Assembly: GCA_013696965.1 (NCBI GenBank)
Contig: JACCXN010000094.1
Span: forward strand, 37,434 to 101,433
Source of the DNA: Bacteroidota bacterium
GTDB taxonomy: Bacteria; Bacteroidota; Bacteroidia; JACCXN01
Direction: 5' to 3'
DNA: 64,000 bases
The notes below the pieces were generated by a model, which saw nothing but the letters and a program-made list of their open reading frames with translations, was not told the DNA's origin and made no database searches. Position numbers and translations under genes: made by a program. Of this stretch, positions 33,583 through 43,365 are shown piece after piece; within the stretch, counting starts at the first letter, position 1; each line of letters begins with the position of its first letter.

Positions 33583-35214
33583 TTATTTTGGCTGTTCAGC
33601 CAATACTCCTTTATTTGAGAGAACGGATAAAGCTTTTTGGAATGTATGGTCTAAATCATTAATAATAGGATAAAAGCCTTCGTTTTTCCATTGCTGCCTG
33701 GCAATATGTGCTTTTAATCTTGTCCGAATTAATTTTCCTGATTTTTTCAAACCTGTGAAATCAGTTTTAACTCCATTTTTTTCGGTAAAATCCAAAAACT
33801 CATTAAAAAGCTTTTCAGATATACTAAAGGTTTTGTTGAAGTGTTCAAAATTTCTGTACTGCTTCATTCTTTCCCTGTTAGAATCAACATATTCAAAAGC
33901 AAACTGACTCACCAGGCTTAGCTGAAATAATTCAGTTAAAAACAAAGAAGCCTCTGTTGTATCAAGAGGTATGAAATAATCAGGCATAATGCCACCACCC
34001 CCGTATACTATTCGTCCTGCGGAGGTGTAGTACTTTAGTGAGTCAGGGAAGTGAATACTATCTTTTTCCATTAATTCACCTCTTTCAAACCTGCCATAAG
34101 TTTCCTTATAATAATCTTGCTTTCCATTGCTATAGGTTTTCTGTATGCTTCTGCCGGTGGGAGTATAATATCTTGCAATAGTAAGTCGGATAGCGGACTT
34201 ATCAGGCCATAAAACCTGTTCTTGAACTAATCCTTTTCCAAAGGTTCTTCTGCCAATGATAACTCCTTTGTCATTATCCTGAATTGCTCCTGCTAAAATT
34301 TCACTGGCAGATGCAGAATTTTCATCTACCAATATTGCCAATCCAGTGTTTTTGAAGTTCCCTTCTTTTGTAGCATAATAAGTGGTTCTTGGGCGCGCTT
34401 TCCCTTCGGTATAAACGATTAACTGTTCTTTTTCAAGAAATTCATCTGCCAGTTTTATTGCTGAATTTAAGTATCCACCACCATTTGCTCTCAAATCCAT
34501 AATTAAATTTTCCATTCCCATACTCTTTAATTTTAGTGCATGATCTAAAAATTCCGAGTGTGTGTTTTTAGAAAATCTGCTGATTTTTACATACCCTGTG
34601 GTTTTGTTTACCATATAAGAAACTTCAACACTTTTAATTGGAATGGTTGCTCTTTTAACATTAAAATCGATGAGCTTTTCACTTGATCTTCTTAAAACAC
34701 TTATGGTAACCATTGTTCCTTTCCTGCCTTTTAATTTGGAAACAATATCTTCATTTGCAATATTTATTCCGGCAATTGTTACTCCATCAACTTTAATAAA
34801 ACGGTCTCCTGCAATAATTCCTGCAGCTTCGGAAGGCCCTCCGGCAATGGGAGTAATTACGGTAACGGTATCCTTTTGCACACTGAATTCTATACCAATA
34901 CCTTCAAAGTTGCCCTCCAGAGGATCATTGTGTGCAGCTAATTCTTTTGGTGAAATGTAATTGGAGTGGGGGTCAAGACCTTCAAGTAAACTGTTAATTG
35001 CTTTTTCAACCAACTCCTCCTTACTCACTTCGTCCACATATTCTTGTTCAATAAAATTTATGAGTTCATTTAGTTTATTGAAATTTTTGGATGGCATAGC
35101 AAAAAGTTGCCTTCCTTCTGTAACATAATCCAATTTCAAACCAATCCAAATCCCTAGTATTACAAGCAATGCAAATATCAATGGCAAAAATGCCGGCAAT
35201 CCCCTTTTCTCCAT
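33583..35214 (-). CDS. S41 family C-terminal processing peptidase (tail-specific protease)
   Basis: A 543-residue CtpA-type serine protease, anchored by an N-terminal TM (FLPLIFALLVILGIWIGL) and active in the periplasm. The N-terminal helical region is followed by a PDZ domain at about residues 85-175 (NFEGIGIEFSVQKDTVTVI). The S41 domain follows, with the Ser in DENSASASEILAGA and the Lys in RRTFGKGLVQEQ forming the catalytic dyad. A C-terminal extension of about 120 residues follows. It lies 9 bp downstream of the dCMP deaminase gene and shares its transcript. Confidence 0.93.
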   Translation of the reverse strand: MEKRGLPAFLPLIFALLVILGIWIGLKLDYVTEGRQLFAMPSKNFNKLNELINFIEQEYVDEVSKEELVEKAINSLLEGLDPHSNYISPKELAAHNDPLEGNFEGIGIEFSVQKDTVTVITPIAGGPSEAAGIIAGDRFIKVDGVTIAGINIANEDIVSKLKGRKGTMVTISVLRRSSEKLIDFNVKRATIPIKSVEVSYMVNKTTGYVKISRFSKNTHSEFLDHALKLKSMGMENLIMDLRANGGGYLNSAIKLADEFLEKEQLIVYTEGKARPRTTYYATKEGNFKNTGLAILVDENSASASEILAGAIQDNDKGVIIGRRTFGKGLVQEQVLWPDKSAIRLTIARYYTPTGRSIQKTYSNGKQDYYKETYGRFERGELMEKDSIHFPDSLKYYTSAGRIVYGGGGIMPDYFIPLDTTEASLFLTELFQLSLVSQFAFEYVDSNRERMKQYRNFEHFNKTFSISEKLFNEFLDFTEKNGVKTDFTGLKKSGKLIRTRLKAHIARQQWKNEGFYPIINDLDHTFQKALSVLSNKGVLAEQPK

Positions 35215-35223
35215 AATAAAATC

Positions 35224-35709
35224 TCAAACGTTTTTAATTCTGCAATATTTTGCTATTTCAACTCCAAATTTCTGAAGGAATACTAATCCCTCATCAATTT
35301 CTATTCCTTTATAAGCAGCATAGGAATTCAGATAAAAAACTTTTTTAATACCCATAGTAAAGATAATCCTGGCACAAGCAAGACAAGGAGAAAGTGTTAC
35401 GTACAATGTTCCTCCCTCAAGTGAAACCTTGTTTTTTGCGGCATACAATATGGCATTTTCTTCCGCATGAAGGGCAAGTGAGCAACCTCCTCTTTCACTT
35501 CTTGGACATCCCACTCCAGGCCATACTTCATCGCAATTATGAGTTCCTGCAGGCGGACCATTATATCCTAGGGAAACTATACGTGTATCTTTAGTTATTA
35601 CTGCCCCAACTTTCATTTTTACACAATGTGATCTTCGGGCAAGGTTTTCTGCCAGATCCATGTAAATGTCATCAAAACTTGGTTTTATATCTTTTTTTAT
35701 GGAATGCAT
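35224..35709 (-). CDS. dCMP deaminase (ComEB-like)
   Basis: A 161-residue zinc-dependent deaminase converting dCMP to dUMP for thymidylate synthesis. The catalytic zinc site is intact: HAEENAI (His, catalytic Glu) and SPCLACARI (two Cys). A second Cys-rich stretch (HNCDEVWPGVGCPRSERGGC) matches the extra zinc loop of ComEB-type dCMP deaminases. It is the first gene of a two-gene unit with the S41 protease. A near-consensus GATCTTTG box lies about 20 bp upstream. Confidence 0.92.
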   Translation of the reverse strand: MHSIKKDIKPSFDDIYMDLAENLARRSHCVKMKVGAVITKDTRIVSLGYNGPPAGTHNCDEVWPGVGCPRSERGGCSLALHAEENAILYAAKNKVSLEGGTLYVTLSPCLACARIIFTMGIKKVFYLNSYAAYKGIEIDEGLVFLQKFGVEIAKYCRIKNV

Positions 35710-35910
35710 TTTAAATGTGTTAATTCACAAAGATCGAAAAACATTGCAACTCATGGCCAGTATTCACAAGAAAATAATAACCAATTGTTTGTTATTAACA
35801 TCCATGTAAAGAATGAAAATTCATGCCTTAGCAAAAATTGTTCTGAAAAGAAAACAGTTTGTATATAACTTGCCTATAAACAGTAAATTCTCCTGTATTT
35901 AAATTGAATA

Positions 35911-36498
35911 CTATTTATTTTCAATTAATTTGGCAATGTATTTACCAATAATGTCAAACTCAATGTTAACATAATCACCTGCTTTAAGCGTATGAAAGTT
36001 GGTGTGTTCAAAGGTATAAGGGATTATTGCAACTGAAAACAATCCTTTTTCTGAATTAACAACAGTTAAGCTTACCCCATTTACACATACAGAACCTTTG
36101 GTTACAGTAATATTTCCTTTTTCAGGATCATATTCAAAAAAGAACATCCAACTTCCGTTTTCTTCTTTTATTTGAGTACATCTGGCAGTTAAATCAACAT
36201 GTCCTTGTACAATATGTCCATCAAGCCTATCATTTAGTTTAAGACACCTTTCCAGGTTAACAAAATCACCTTTTTTTAAATGCCCCAAATTTGTTTTTGA
36301 TAAAGTCTCTTTTATAGCAGTAACTGTATACGTATCCTTGTGTATTTCAACAACAGTAAGACAAACGCCATTGTGGGCAATGCTTTGGTCGATCTCCAGT
36401 TCATTTGTGAATGGAGCATTAAAAGTTAAATGAAGATTTGACCCGGCTTGTTCTAAATTTGCAACTTTGGCTAATTGCTCAATAATTCCTGTAAACAT
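35911..36498 (-). CDS. ribE: Riboflavin synthase, alpha subunit
   Basis: RibE dismutates two molecules of 6,7-dimethyl-8-ribityllumazine to riboflavin. The 195-residue protein has the typical twofold-repeated barrel: MFTGIIEQ at the start, SIAHNGVCLTVVEI and GHIVQGHVD in the first half, and KGSVCVNGVSLTVV with IPYTFEHTNF in the second. Its ATG shares one base with the stop of the large T9SS protein gene (TAATG), an unexpected pairing that couples a housekeeping enzyme to a surface protein transcript. Confidence 0.96.
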   Translation of the reverse strand: MFTGIIEQLAKVANLEQAGSNLHLTFNAPFTNELEIDQSIAHNGVCLTVVEIHKDTYTVTAIKETLSKTNLGHLKKGDFVNLERCLKLNDRLDGHIVQGHVDLTARCTQIKEENGSWMFFFEYDPEKGNITVTKGSVCVNGVSLTVVNSEKGLFSVAIIPYTFEHTNFHTLKAGDYVNIEFDIIGKYIAKLIENK

Positions 36499-39125
36499 TA
36501 ATCTTGTGTTTGTGGGATGACATTGGCATTCCTGAAAAGATGAAAAAAGCCTTTTAATACACGGGGTTCAATGCCGCTTAACCTAATTTCGTTAACTGTG
36601 CAAATGTAATAATATACGCCCTCAGAACAAGGCTTATTGGTAGTAACGTTTACTCCGTTCCAGTTAATTCCTGGTTTATTGGTTTCAAACATCAACTGCC
36701 CCCAACGGTTCATGATTTTTAAATCGATTGATTCCACAAATCGATAAGGAAAGGGCTGAAAATAATCGTTTATATTATCACCGTCCGGGGAGAAAACATT
36801 CGGAAGTTCATACACAGGGCAATTGTCTACACAAATTGAATCGATATACTGGCTTTCATTGTTGTACTCATCTGTGGCAGTAATAAAATAACAACCAGCA
36901 ATACTGTTTGACCTTTCATGAATAAATTCAACGGGAATATTTCCTTCTATTGTTTTTATTTTCTCAAAAGGTCCCTCTAAAAAGGGCTTAAAATAAACTG
37001 TATAGGAAACAGCGTCATTTAAACAATCTCCTTCAATTAATTTCCAATTCAATGTGTTTTTTATAAGATCACAATCACCAATAACTGTGTATGCGGGAGA
37101 ACAAGGAGGTTCAGTGTCCTTGGGTTGTCCGCAATTTTCCTGAGATAAATTTATTAAGGGCTTATTTATGCCATCAATAGAATATTCACCCCTTGATTTG
37201 ATATAATAACAATATGATCTATTGTTAATTAAACCAGTATCGATATAACTTGTTGCGGTAGTTGTGCCAATAGAATCAAAAGACAAAGAGCTTTCATTGT
37301 ATTTAAATATATCATAGCTATAATTTAGCCAGGGAACATTAACTTGCCAACTTAAATTTAAGGCATTTCCTGTAGAAACTGGAGTAACCTCAAGCCAAAC
37401 ACTTGCAGCAGGATGAGTGTAGCCAATTTGGTAAAACCCATTAGGCGATAAATTCCTGTTTACAAGCTCCACTTTATAGTTATTTGGATTTGCAAAAGTG
37501 TTTACTTTTATGTCCGTATAAATGGTGTCATAAAAATTTGTGCTAAGGGCTGTGGAATCAATTAATTGATAGTTAGAACCAGACATCCCTTCTGATCGGT
37601 GAATCAAATAGCGGTAGGGTCCGGGATGTTGGATTGTATCAACTTCATCAGGAGCAGACCAGGCAGTATAAATACGACCATTTAATGCAGTTTGCTCCAC
37701 ACTAACATTAGTCATAATTGGAACATTCTTTTTGAGTTCCGAACAAACTTCTTCAGATGCATAACTTTCAGCACCATCAGGAAATACGGCTACTATCATA
37801 TAGCAGTATTGCTGTCCATGAACAAGGTTAGGGTCAAGATAGGAGTTATTAGCATGACCCTGTACTGTTGCAACGAGTGAAAATCCGGTATAAAAAGGAA
37901 CACCTAATTCGCAATGACTTGGAATAAACCCATAACTTCCTGTCCTCCTATATATTTTATAGCTTGTTACTTCACTACAAATACTCACATCCCAATTTAC
38001 AAGAATGTTATTTCCTGAAGGCCCGGCAGAAGGGTTTTTTGGTGAGGGGCCAACTACTTTGATATTAAATGATTTATAATCGGATAAGCTCGGTACTCCA
38101 TTATCAAAGGCCTTAACCAATACTGTATATGGAGCATTTCTGACATGGCTGCACTTTACCTGCCAGGTTAGGTTAGCAGAAACATTGCCTGTATTTGTAA
38201 CCCCCTGTTGAAATTGGGCTGGGTTTTGAACTATAAAAGGTCCTCCAGTAGCCTCTAAGGTTACGGTATTTCCATCAGAATCAGTTGCTGAGATATTGTA
38301 TTCCAAAAAAGTATTGGCATTAACACAAGTGTCTATTAAAGAAGAAATTACAGGTGGATTGTTATTGCATGGGCTAACATTTACCTGAAGATCCCTTACA
38401 ACCGAACCGATTAACTTGACACTGTTGCCATTTTTCCTCCATTCCTTTATTATAAAAGCAAAGTTAAATTCACCGATTACACCAGGAACATTCCAGACAA
38501 GATCACCGGTAACTGCATTAATGGATACGTTTGGAGGAATATAATAACCTGTTACCACTACTCCCGCATCTTGCCTTACGTCTATTAATTCATAAGACAA
38601 ACTGTCTCCATCGGGGTCAGTTGCCCCTGCATTATGAATAAAAAAACGATTCAAACAAGCATTGTCAACAGGAGGATTTAATAGCAGCGGGGAGTTGTTG
38701 TAGGATCCTGAACCGAAAGGGCTTATAATTAAAGTTGATTCTATGTAAAAAGCAAGGTTTACAGAACCAATCATATTAACAATTTCACTGTTCCTGTTTG
38801 GATCCAACATGGAAATAATGTATTGTCCGGGACCTGGATATACATGAGTGCCAATGTATTTGTTCATTTTTATGTCATTGCCAAGGAGAACTCCATTGCC
38901 ATTGTCCCTTTGCAGAATATCTGTTAGTCCATCACCCCAGGCAATTTCCAGTTCCGTACGATCTGCAGCCGTAGAAGATTCTTTAGTATAAGTTGTTATG
39001 GTAACCTCGTAATTTAATCCTGAAATGTGTTTATAGGTAATTTCTCCGGCTCTATTATGCGTTGCAAAAGCCGAATAAACAGATAAGGTAAATAAGAAAA
39101 GAAAAGTTAAAACCTTTTTCATCAC
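36498..39125 (-). CDS. Large T9SS-exported surface protein with gliding-motility-type C-terminal domain
   Basis: An 875-residue secreted protein. A signal peptide (VLTFLFLFTLSVYSAFA) leads to ATHNRAGEITYKHISG, the start of an N-terminal module common in Bacteroidota surface proteins. Immunoglobulin/cadherin-like and fibronectin type III-like regions follow (about residues 160-760), then a CHU_C/gliding-motility-associated C-terminal domain with NVFSPDGDNINDYFQPFP and EGVYYYICTVNE, a type B T9SS sorting signal. It is expected to be exported by T9SS and placed on the surface as an adhesin or structural protein. The gene ends in a TAATG overlap with ribE. Confidence 0.88.
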   Translation of the reverse strand: MMKKVLTFLFLFTLSVYSAFATHNRAGEITYKHISGLNYEVTITTYTKESSTAADRTELEIAWGDGLTDILQRDNGNGVLLGNDIKMNKYIGTHVYPGPGQYIISMLDPNRNSEIVNMIGSVNLAFYIESTLIISPFGSGSYNNSPLLLNPPVDNACLNRFFIHNAGATDPDGDSLSYELIDVRQDAGVVVTGYYIPPNVSINAVTGDLVWNVPGVIGEFNFAFIIKEWRKNGNSVKLIGSVVRDLQVNVSPCNNNPPVISSLIDTCVNANTFLEYNISATDSDGNTVTLEATGGPFIVQNPAQFQQGVTNTGNVSANLTWQVKCSHVRNAPYTVLVKAFDNGVPSLSDYKSFNIKVVGPSPKNPSAGPSGNNILVNWDVSICSEVTSYKIYRRTGSYGFIPSHCELGVPFYTGFSLVATVQGHANNSYLDPNLVHGQQYCYMIVAVFPDGAESYASEEVCSELKKNVPIMTNVSVEQTALNGRIYTAWSAPDEVDTIQHPGPYRYLIHRSEGMSGSNYQLIDSTALSTNFYDTIYTDIKVNTFANPNNYKVELVNRNLSPNGFYQIGYTHPAASVWLEVTPVSTGNALNLSWQVNVPWLNYSYDIFKYNESSLSFDSIGTTTATSYIDTGLINNRSYCYYIKSRGEYSIDGINKPLINLSQENCGQPKDTEPPCSPAYTVIGDCDLIKNTLNWKLIEGDCLNDAVSYTVYFKPFLEGPFEKIKTIEGNIPVEFIHERSNSIAGCYFITATDEYNNESQYIDSICVDNCPVYELPNVFSPDGDNINDYFQPFPYRFVESIDLKIMNRWGQLMFETNKPGINWNGVNVTTNKPCSEGVYYYICTVNEIRLSGIEPRVLKGFFHLFRNANVIPQTQD

Positions 39126-39288
39126 AATATTGTTGAAACATTAACTCTAATATACGAAAAATATTTGATTTTTTTTATTAATTTAATGATGAAGTACAAA
39201 TTGATAAATAAAGAATCCCTTACACTTCTTTTTTAACTCATCCCCTTTAGTGATCCAAGCGATTTTTAACTAATTGACTTCCTTTTTG

Positions 39289-40413
39289 TTAATAATTAAT
39301 TGTTTGTTGTTCCATTGTTTGTGGGATTAGCCTGTTTTTATATTGTTGATCACGTAATTGAGGCTCAAATCCAGCCTCCCTTATGGCCTGTTGAATTGCA
39401 TTGGAGGTAAAACGATGAGGTGCACCAGCTGCTGAAACTACATTTTCCTCAATCATAATTGATCCGAAATCGTTTGCTCCAGCATGTAAACAAGCCTGAG
39501 CAACTTTTTTACCTACAGTTAGCCAGGAAGCCTGAATATTTATAATGTTTGGAAGCATTATCCTGCTTATTGCCACAGTACGAATATATTCATCTGCAGT
39601 TACATTGTTTGTAACACCTTTTACTCTTTTTAATAGTGTTCCGTCATCCATAAAAGGCCAGGGGATAAAAGCCAGAAAACCATTTGCCCCCTCAGGCTTT
39701 TCACTCTGAACCTGCCTTAGCCATACAAGGTGCTCAAACCTCTCCTCAAGGGTTTCCACATGGCCAAACATCATTGTGGCTGAGGTTGTGATATTTAGTT
39801 GATGGGCAGCCCGCATTACATCCAGCCATTCTCTTCCCGTACATTTTCCTTTAGAGATTAATCTTCTTACCCGGTCATTTAAAATTTCGGCACCTGCACC
39901 TGGCAATGAATCTAAACCAGCCTGCTTTAGCGCAGATAATACTTCAGTATGAGATTTTCCTTCCAATTTGCTAATGTGTGCAATTTCGGGAGGCCCAAGG
40001 GCATGTAGTTTTAGGGTTGGGTAGAGCCGTTTTAATTCACTAAAAGTATCGGTATAAAATTTCAATCCGAGTTCCGGATGGTGCCCTCCTTGTAGCAATA
40101 ATTGCTCCCCTCCTAACCTAAAAGTTTCTTCTATTTTTGGTATATATTGTTCAATTGTTGTGGTATATGCCTCTTTATGCCCTGGTATTCTGAAAAAGTT
40201 ACAAAATTTGCAATTTGCAATGCACACATTTGTAGTATTTACATTTCTGTCAATGATCCAGGTTACTTTGTTTTCGGGTTTTTGAATTTTTCTTAATTCA
40301 TTTGCCACATAAATTAATTCAGTAAGGGGAGCAGTGGTAAATAAAAATCGTCCTTGTTCTGCTGTAAGGAACTCAAAATCAAGGGCTTTTTGGAAAAGTT
40401 TTGCTGCATTCAT
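39289..40413 (-). CDS. mqnC: Cyclic dehypoxanthinyl futalosine synthase
   Basis: MqnC is a radical-SAM enzyme that cyclises dehypoxanthine futalosine in the futalosine route to menaquinone. The 374-residue protein has the 4Fe-4S motif CIANCKFC (CxxxCxxC), preceded by VTWIIDRNVNTTNV and followed by RIPGHKEAYTT, as in MqnC rather than MqnE. GLDSLPGAGAEIL and RLISKGKCTGREWLDVM are further family signatures. It indicates that this organism makes menaquinone by the futalosine pathway; the other mqn genes are not in the window. Confidence 0.93.
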   Translation of the reverse strand: MNAAKLFQKALDFEFLTAEQGRFLFTTAPLTELIYVANELRKIQKPENKVTWIIDRNVNTTNVCIANCKFCNFFRIPGHKEAYTTTIEQYIPKIEETFRLGGEQLLLQGGHHPELGLKFYTDTFSELKRLYPTLKLHALGPPEIAHISKLEGKSHTEVLSALKQAGLDSLPGAGAEILNDRVRRLISKGKCTGREWLDVMRAAHQLNITTSATMMFGHVETLEERFEHLVWLRQVQSEKPEGANGFLAFIPWPFMDDGTLLKRVKGVTNNVTADEYIRTVAISRIMLPNIINIQASWLTVGKKVAQACLHAGANDFGSIMIEENVVSAAGAPHRFTSNAIQQAIREAGFEPQLRDQQYKNRLIPQTMEQQTINY

Positions 40414-40475
40414 AAAAATCGGACTATGTTCAATAAACAGGCGTGATTCAAATGGAATAAGTGTTTCTATTTCAT

Positions 40476-40483
40476 TAACTTTG
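40476..40483 (+). promoter_or_regulatory. Putative -7 element of the leucyl aminopeptidase gene
   Basis: TAACTTTG is an exact TAnnTTTG match 23 bp before the ATG; the -33 element is not clear. Confidence 0.45.
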
Positions 40484-40506
40484 CCGCTTTCAAATATATG
40501 AATTAA

Positions 40507-41952
40507 ATGAATACCACAATTAAAAAAACGATAAAGGACGAGGTTAAAAACTATACTGTTTTTATATGTTCTGCAGCTACTAAACCAGAAGATTTGGGTT
40601 TAAATGAAACCGAAATTACAGCGTTAAAAAAAGAAATGGCTAAGGATAAAAAACTCCTTCCTCTTAGTATTGAAAATATTAAAACCTTTGTTTATTTTAT
40701 TCCCGAGAACAAGGATGTTTTTAAAACCTTAGAAGCCTGTAGGGTACAAGGAAATTCCTTGCTAAAAATATTGAATGAGGAGAAAACCAGCGAAGTAACT
40801 CTAATCGATTTTTCCGGGTTTCCAGAAGAGGTAATTGCCTTTGCAGAGGGAATAGTTTTGGGTAATTATCAATTCCTGAAATATTTTTCTGACTCTAAAA
40901 AGAGAAAAAACAGCCTGAATAAAATTTTAGTTTTTGGTGAAATGATCACCGATGAAAAAATTAGGGAGCTACAGAATTGTACTGATGCCGTATGTTTTGC
41001 AAGAGATTTGGTAAATGAGCCTGTATGTTTTTTAACAGCCGAGAAATTTTCGGAAGAAATCAAAAAAGCAGGTAAGGCAACTGGATTTAAAGTGGAAGTT
41101 TTTAATCATACCAAGATAAAAGCATTGAGAATGGGCGGATTACTAGCGGTTAATAAAGGCAGTATTGATCCTCCTACTTTTACAATTATGGAATACAAGC
41201 CAGCAAATGCAAAAAACAAAAAGCCTTATGTTTTAGTAGGAAAAGGTGTTGTTTATGATACTGGGGGTGTAAATATTAAAGTTCAGGGAATGGAATTGAT
41301 GAAGTGCGACATGGGAGGTGCTGCTGCAGTAGTTGGAGCCATCACAGCCATTGCGTCAGAAAAAATACCTATTCATGTAATAGCCCTTGTGCCAGCAACA
41401 GATAACCGGCCAGGTGGTAATGCATATGTTCCGGGAGATATAATTACTATGTTTGACGGTTCAACAGTAGAGGTTTTAAACACAGATGCTGAGGGAAGAA
41501 TGATTCTTGCTGATGCCTTGAGTTATGCAAAAAAGTTTAAGCCGGAATTGGTTATTGATGTGGCAACACTAACAGGGGCTGCATTAAGAGCAATTGGTAT
41601 GCATGGGATGGTGGCAATGGGAAATACTCATGAAACCATGGATCAATTAAAAGAAAGTGGAGAAAAAGTATACGAAAGATTGGTTGAATTTCCATTGTGG
41701 GATGAATATGCCGATGATATTAAATCAGCAATTGCAGATATCAAAAACCTTGGAAACTCAGGATATGCAGGAGCCAGTTCGGCAGGTAAATTTCTTGAGC
41801 ATTTTACAGATTATCCATGGATGCATTTGGACATTGCCGGTCCTGCATTTTTTCCAAAAGATGATCATTACAGGGTTTCAGGAGGTACGGGTTATGGAGT
41901 TAGGCTTCTTTATGATTTCTTGAAAAAACAGGTTACAGAAGAGGAAAAGTAA
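40507..41952 (+). CDS. Leucyl aminopeptidase (M17)
   Basis: A 481-residue cytosolic, two-metal aminopeptidase. The N-terminal domain (about residues 1-165) is variable. The catalytic domain holds LVGKGVVYDTGGVNIK (metal-binding Lys and Asp), KCDMGGAAAVVGA, DNRPGGNAYVPGD and NTDAEGRMILADAL (metal ligands and catalytic Arg). The protein probably forms hexamers like other M17 enzymes. It trims N-terminal residues during peptide turnover. It is monocistronic or runs into pdxA 78 bp downstream. Confidence 0.95.
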   Translation: MNTTIKKTIKDEVKNYTVFICSAATKPEDLGLNETEITALKKEMAKDKKLLPLSIENIKTFVYFIPENKDVFKTLEACRVQGNSLLKILNEEKTSEVTLIDFSGFPEEVIAFAEGIVLGNYQFLKYFSDSKKRKNSLNKILVFGEMITDEKIRELQNCTDAVCFARDLVNEPVCFLTAEKFSEEIKKAGKATGFKVEVFNHTKIKALRMGGLLAVNKGSIDPPTFTIMEYKPANAKNKKPYVLVGKGVVYDTGGVNIKVQGMELMKCDMGGAAAVVGAITAIASEKIPIHVIALVPATDNRPGGNAYVPGDIITMFDGSTVEVLNTDAEGRMILADALSYAKKFKPELVIDVATLTGAALRAIGMHGMVAMGNTHETMDQLKESGEKVYERLVEFPLWDEYADDIKSAIADIKNLGNSGYAGASSAGKFLEHFTDYPWMHLDIAGPAFFPKDDHYRVSGGTGYGVRLLYDFLKKQVTEEEK

Positions 41953-42030
41953 GCTTATCAATAAGTGCAAAATTAGTTGTGTTTTGTAAAACAGTATTGG
42001 TGCAAAAATCAATAACATTAAAAAAAAACC

Positions 42031-43086
42031 ATGTCAGACATTAAACTTAAGGTTGGGATTACAGTCGGGGATATTAACGGTATAGGAATAGAAGTAATAA
42101 TAAAAACTTTTATGGATCCCCGTATGTTGCAGGTTTGTAATCCAATTATTTATGGTTCTGCCAAAGTAATTGCCGAACATAAAAAAATGTTAGGAGCAAC
42201 GGATTTCAATTATTCCATTATTAATAATCCCGAACAAGCTAATGGCAAACAAGTTCAGGTAATTAATTGCTGGGAAGAGGATGTTTTTTTAGAGATCGGT
42301 AAATCCACTGCAACAGGTGGAAAATATGCCTTGCTTTCTCTTGAAGCTGCAACTTCCGACATTAAAAATGGAAAAATTGATTTACTTGTTACTGCCCCAA
42401 TTGATAAAAACAATATTCAGTCCGATCAATTTAAATTTCCTGGTCATACTGAATATTTGGCTCAACAATTTGAAGCAAAAGATTGTTTAATGCTTCTAGT
42501 AAGTGATAATTTAAGGGTAGGAGTTGTAACAGGGCATATTGCCCTAAGCAAAATCTCTTCCCTATTAAGTTCTGAACTAATATTAAAGAAATTAAAAATC
42601 CTTTCTAAAAGTTTACAGGAAGATTTTGGGATCAGAAAACCCCAGATTGCAGTTTTGGGTTTGAATCCGCATGCAGGGGATAACGGGCTTTTAGGCAATG
42701 AGGAGGAAAGAATTATTATACCTGCACTTAGAAAGGCTAAGGAAAACAGTATAATGGCAATTGGCCCATATTCTGCTGATGGTTTTTTTGGCTCTGGGAA
42801 TTTTAAAAAATTTGATGCAGTTCTTGCCATGTATCATGATCAGGGATTAATACCTTTTAAAACCATATCCTTTGGCAGCGGAGTAAACTTTACTGCCGGA
42901 CTGCCTATTATCCGCACATCTCCTGACCATGGCACTGGTTTCGATATTGCAGGAAAAAACCAGGCTTCAGAGGATTCCTTCCGTAATGCTATTTATGCGG
43001 CTTGTGATATTTATGAGAGAAAGAAAAACTATAAAGAAGTTTATATTAACCCCCTTAAAATATCTCATTTAAAAAAAGAAAATTAA
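42031..43086 (+). CDS. pdxA: 4-hydroxythreonine-4-phosphate dehydrogenase
   Basis: PdxA oxidises 4-phosphohydroxy-L-threonine in the DXP-dependent pathway to pyridoxal 5'-phosphate. The 351-residue protein begins with KVGITVGDINGIGIEV and has PIDKNNI, FPGHTEYLA, LNPHAGDNGLLGNEE and MYHDQGLIPFK, with the zinc-binding His residues in place. DXP, its partner substrate further on in the pathway, is supplied by Dxs (encoded 36 kb upstream). A 12-bp stem terminator follows. Confidence 0.96.
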   Translation: MSDIKLKVGITVGDINGIGIEVIIKTFMDPRMLQVCNPIIYGSAKVIAEHKKMLGATDFNYSIINNPEQANGKQVQVINCWEEDVFLEIGKSTATGGKYALLSLEAATSDIKNGKIDLLVTAPIDKNNIQSDQFKFPGHTEYLAQQFEAKDCLMLLVSDNLRVGVVTGHIALSKISSLLSSELILKKLKILSKSLQEDFGIRKPQIAVLGLNPHAGDNGLLGNEEERIIIPALRKAKENSIMAIGPYSADGFFGSGNFKKFDAVLAMYHDQGLIPFKTISFGSGVNFTAGLPIIRTSPDHGTGFDIAGKNQASEDSFRNAIYAACDIYERKKNYKEVYINPLKISHLKKEN

Positions 43087-43202
43087 TTTGCTTTGAATTC
43101 TTGGATGAATTTTTCCGCTGGAAAACCTTTTTTTAATTGCAGTCATAAACGTTTTTTGTTTTCCGGTTTTTAAATAAATAAATCTATATCTATATTTACT
43201 TA

Positions 43203-43245
43203 AAAGTCTATAAATAGTGGTTTTTATAGACTTTCCTTTTTACTT
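43203..43245 (+). terminator. Putative terminator downstream of pdxA
   Basis: AAAGTCTATAAA (43203-43214) pairs perfectly with TTTATAGACTTT (43223-43234) over an 8-nt loop and is followed by T-rich DNA. The stem is AT-rich. A shorter hairpin (TTTTCC-GCT-GGAAAA, 43111-43125) followed by CCTTTTTTT lies nearer the stop and may act first. Confidence 0.55.
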
Positions 43246-43365
43246 CTTTTTTTATTGAAAAGGAATTTAAAAAATGCAAGGAATGCTAATTGTATTATTT
43301 ACTGAATAAACTAGAATTAGTTGTAATGGAAAATGGTTTTTTATAATAACGCCAATATTTATTAG

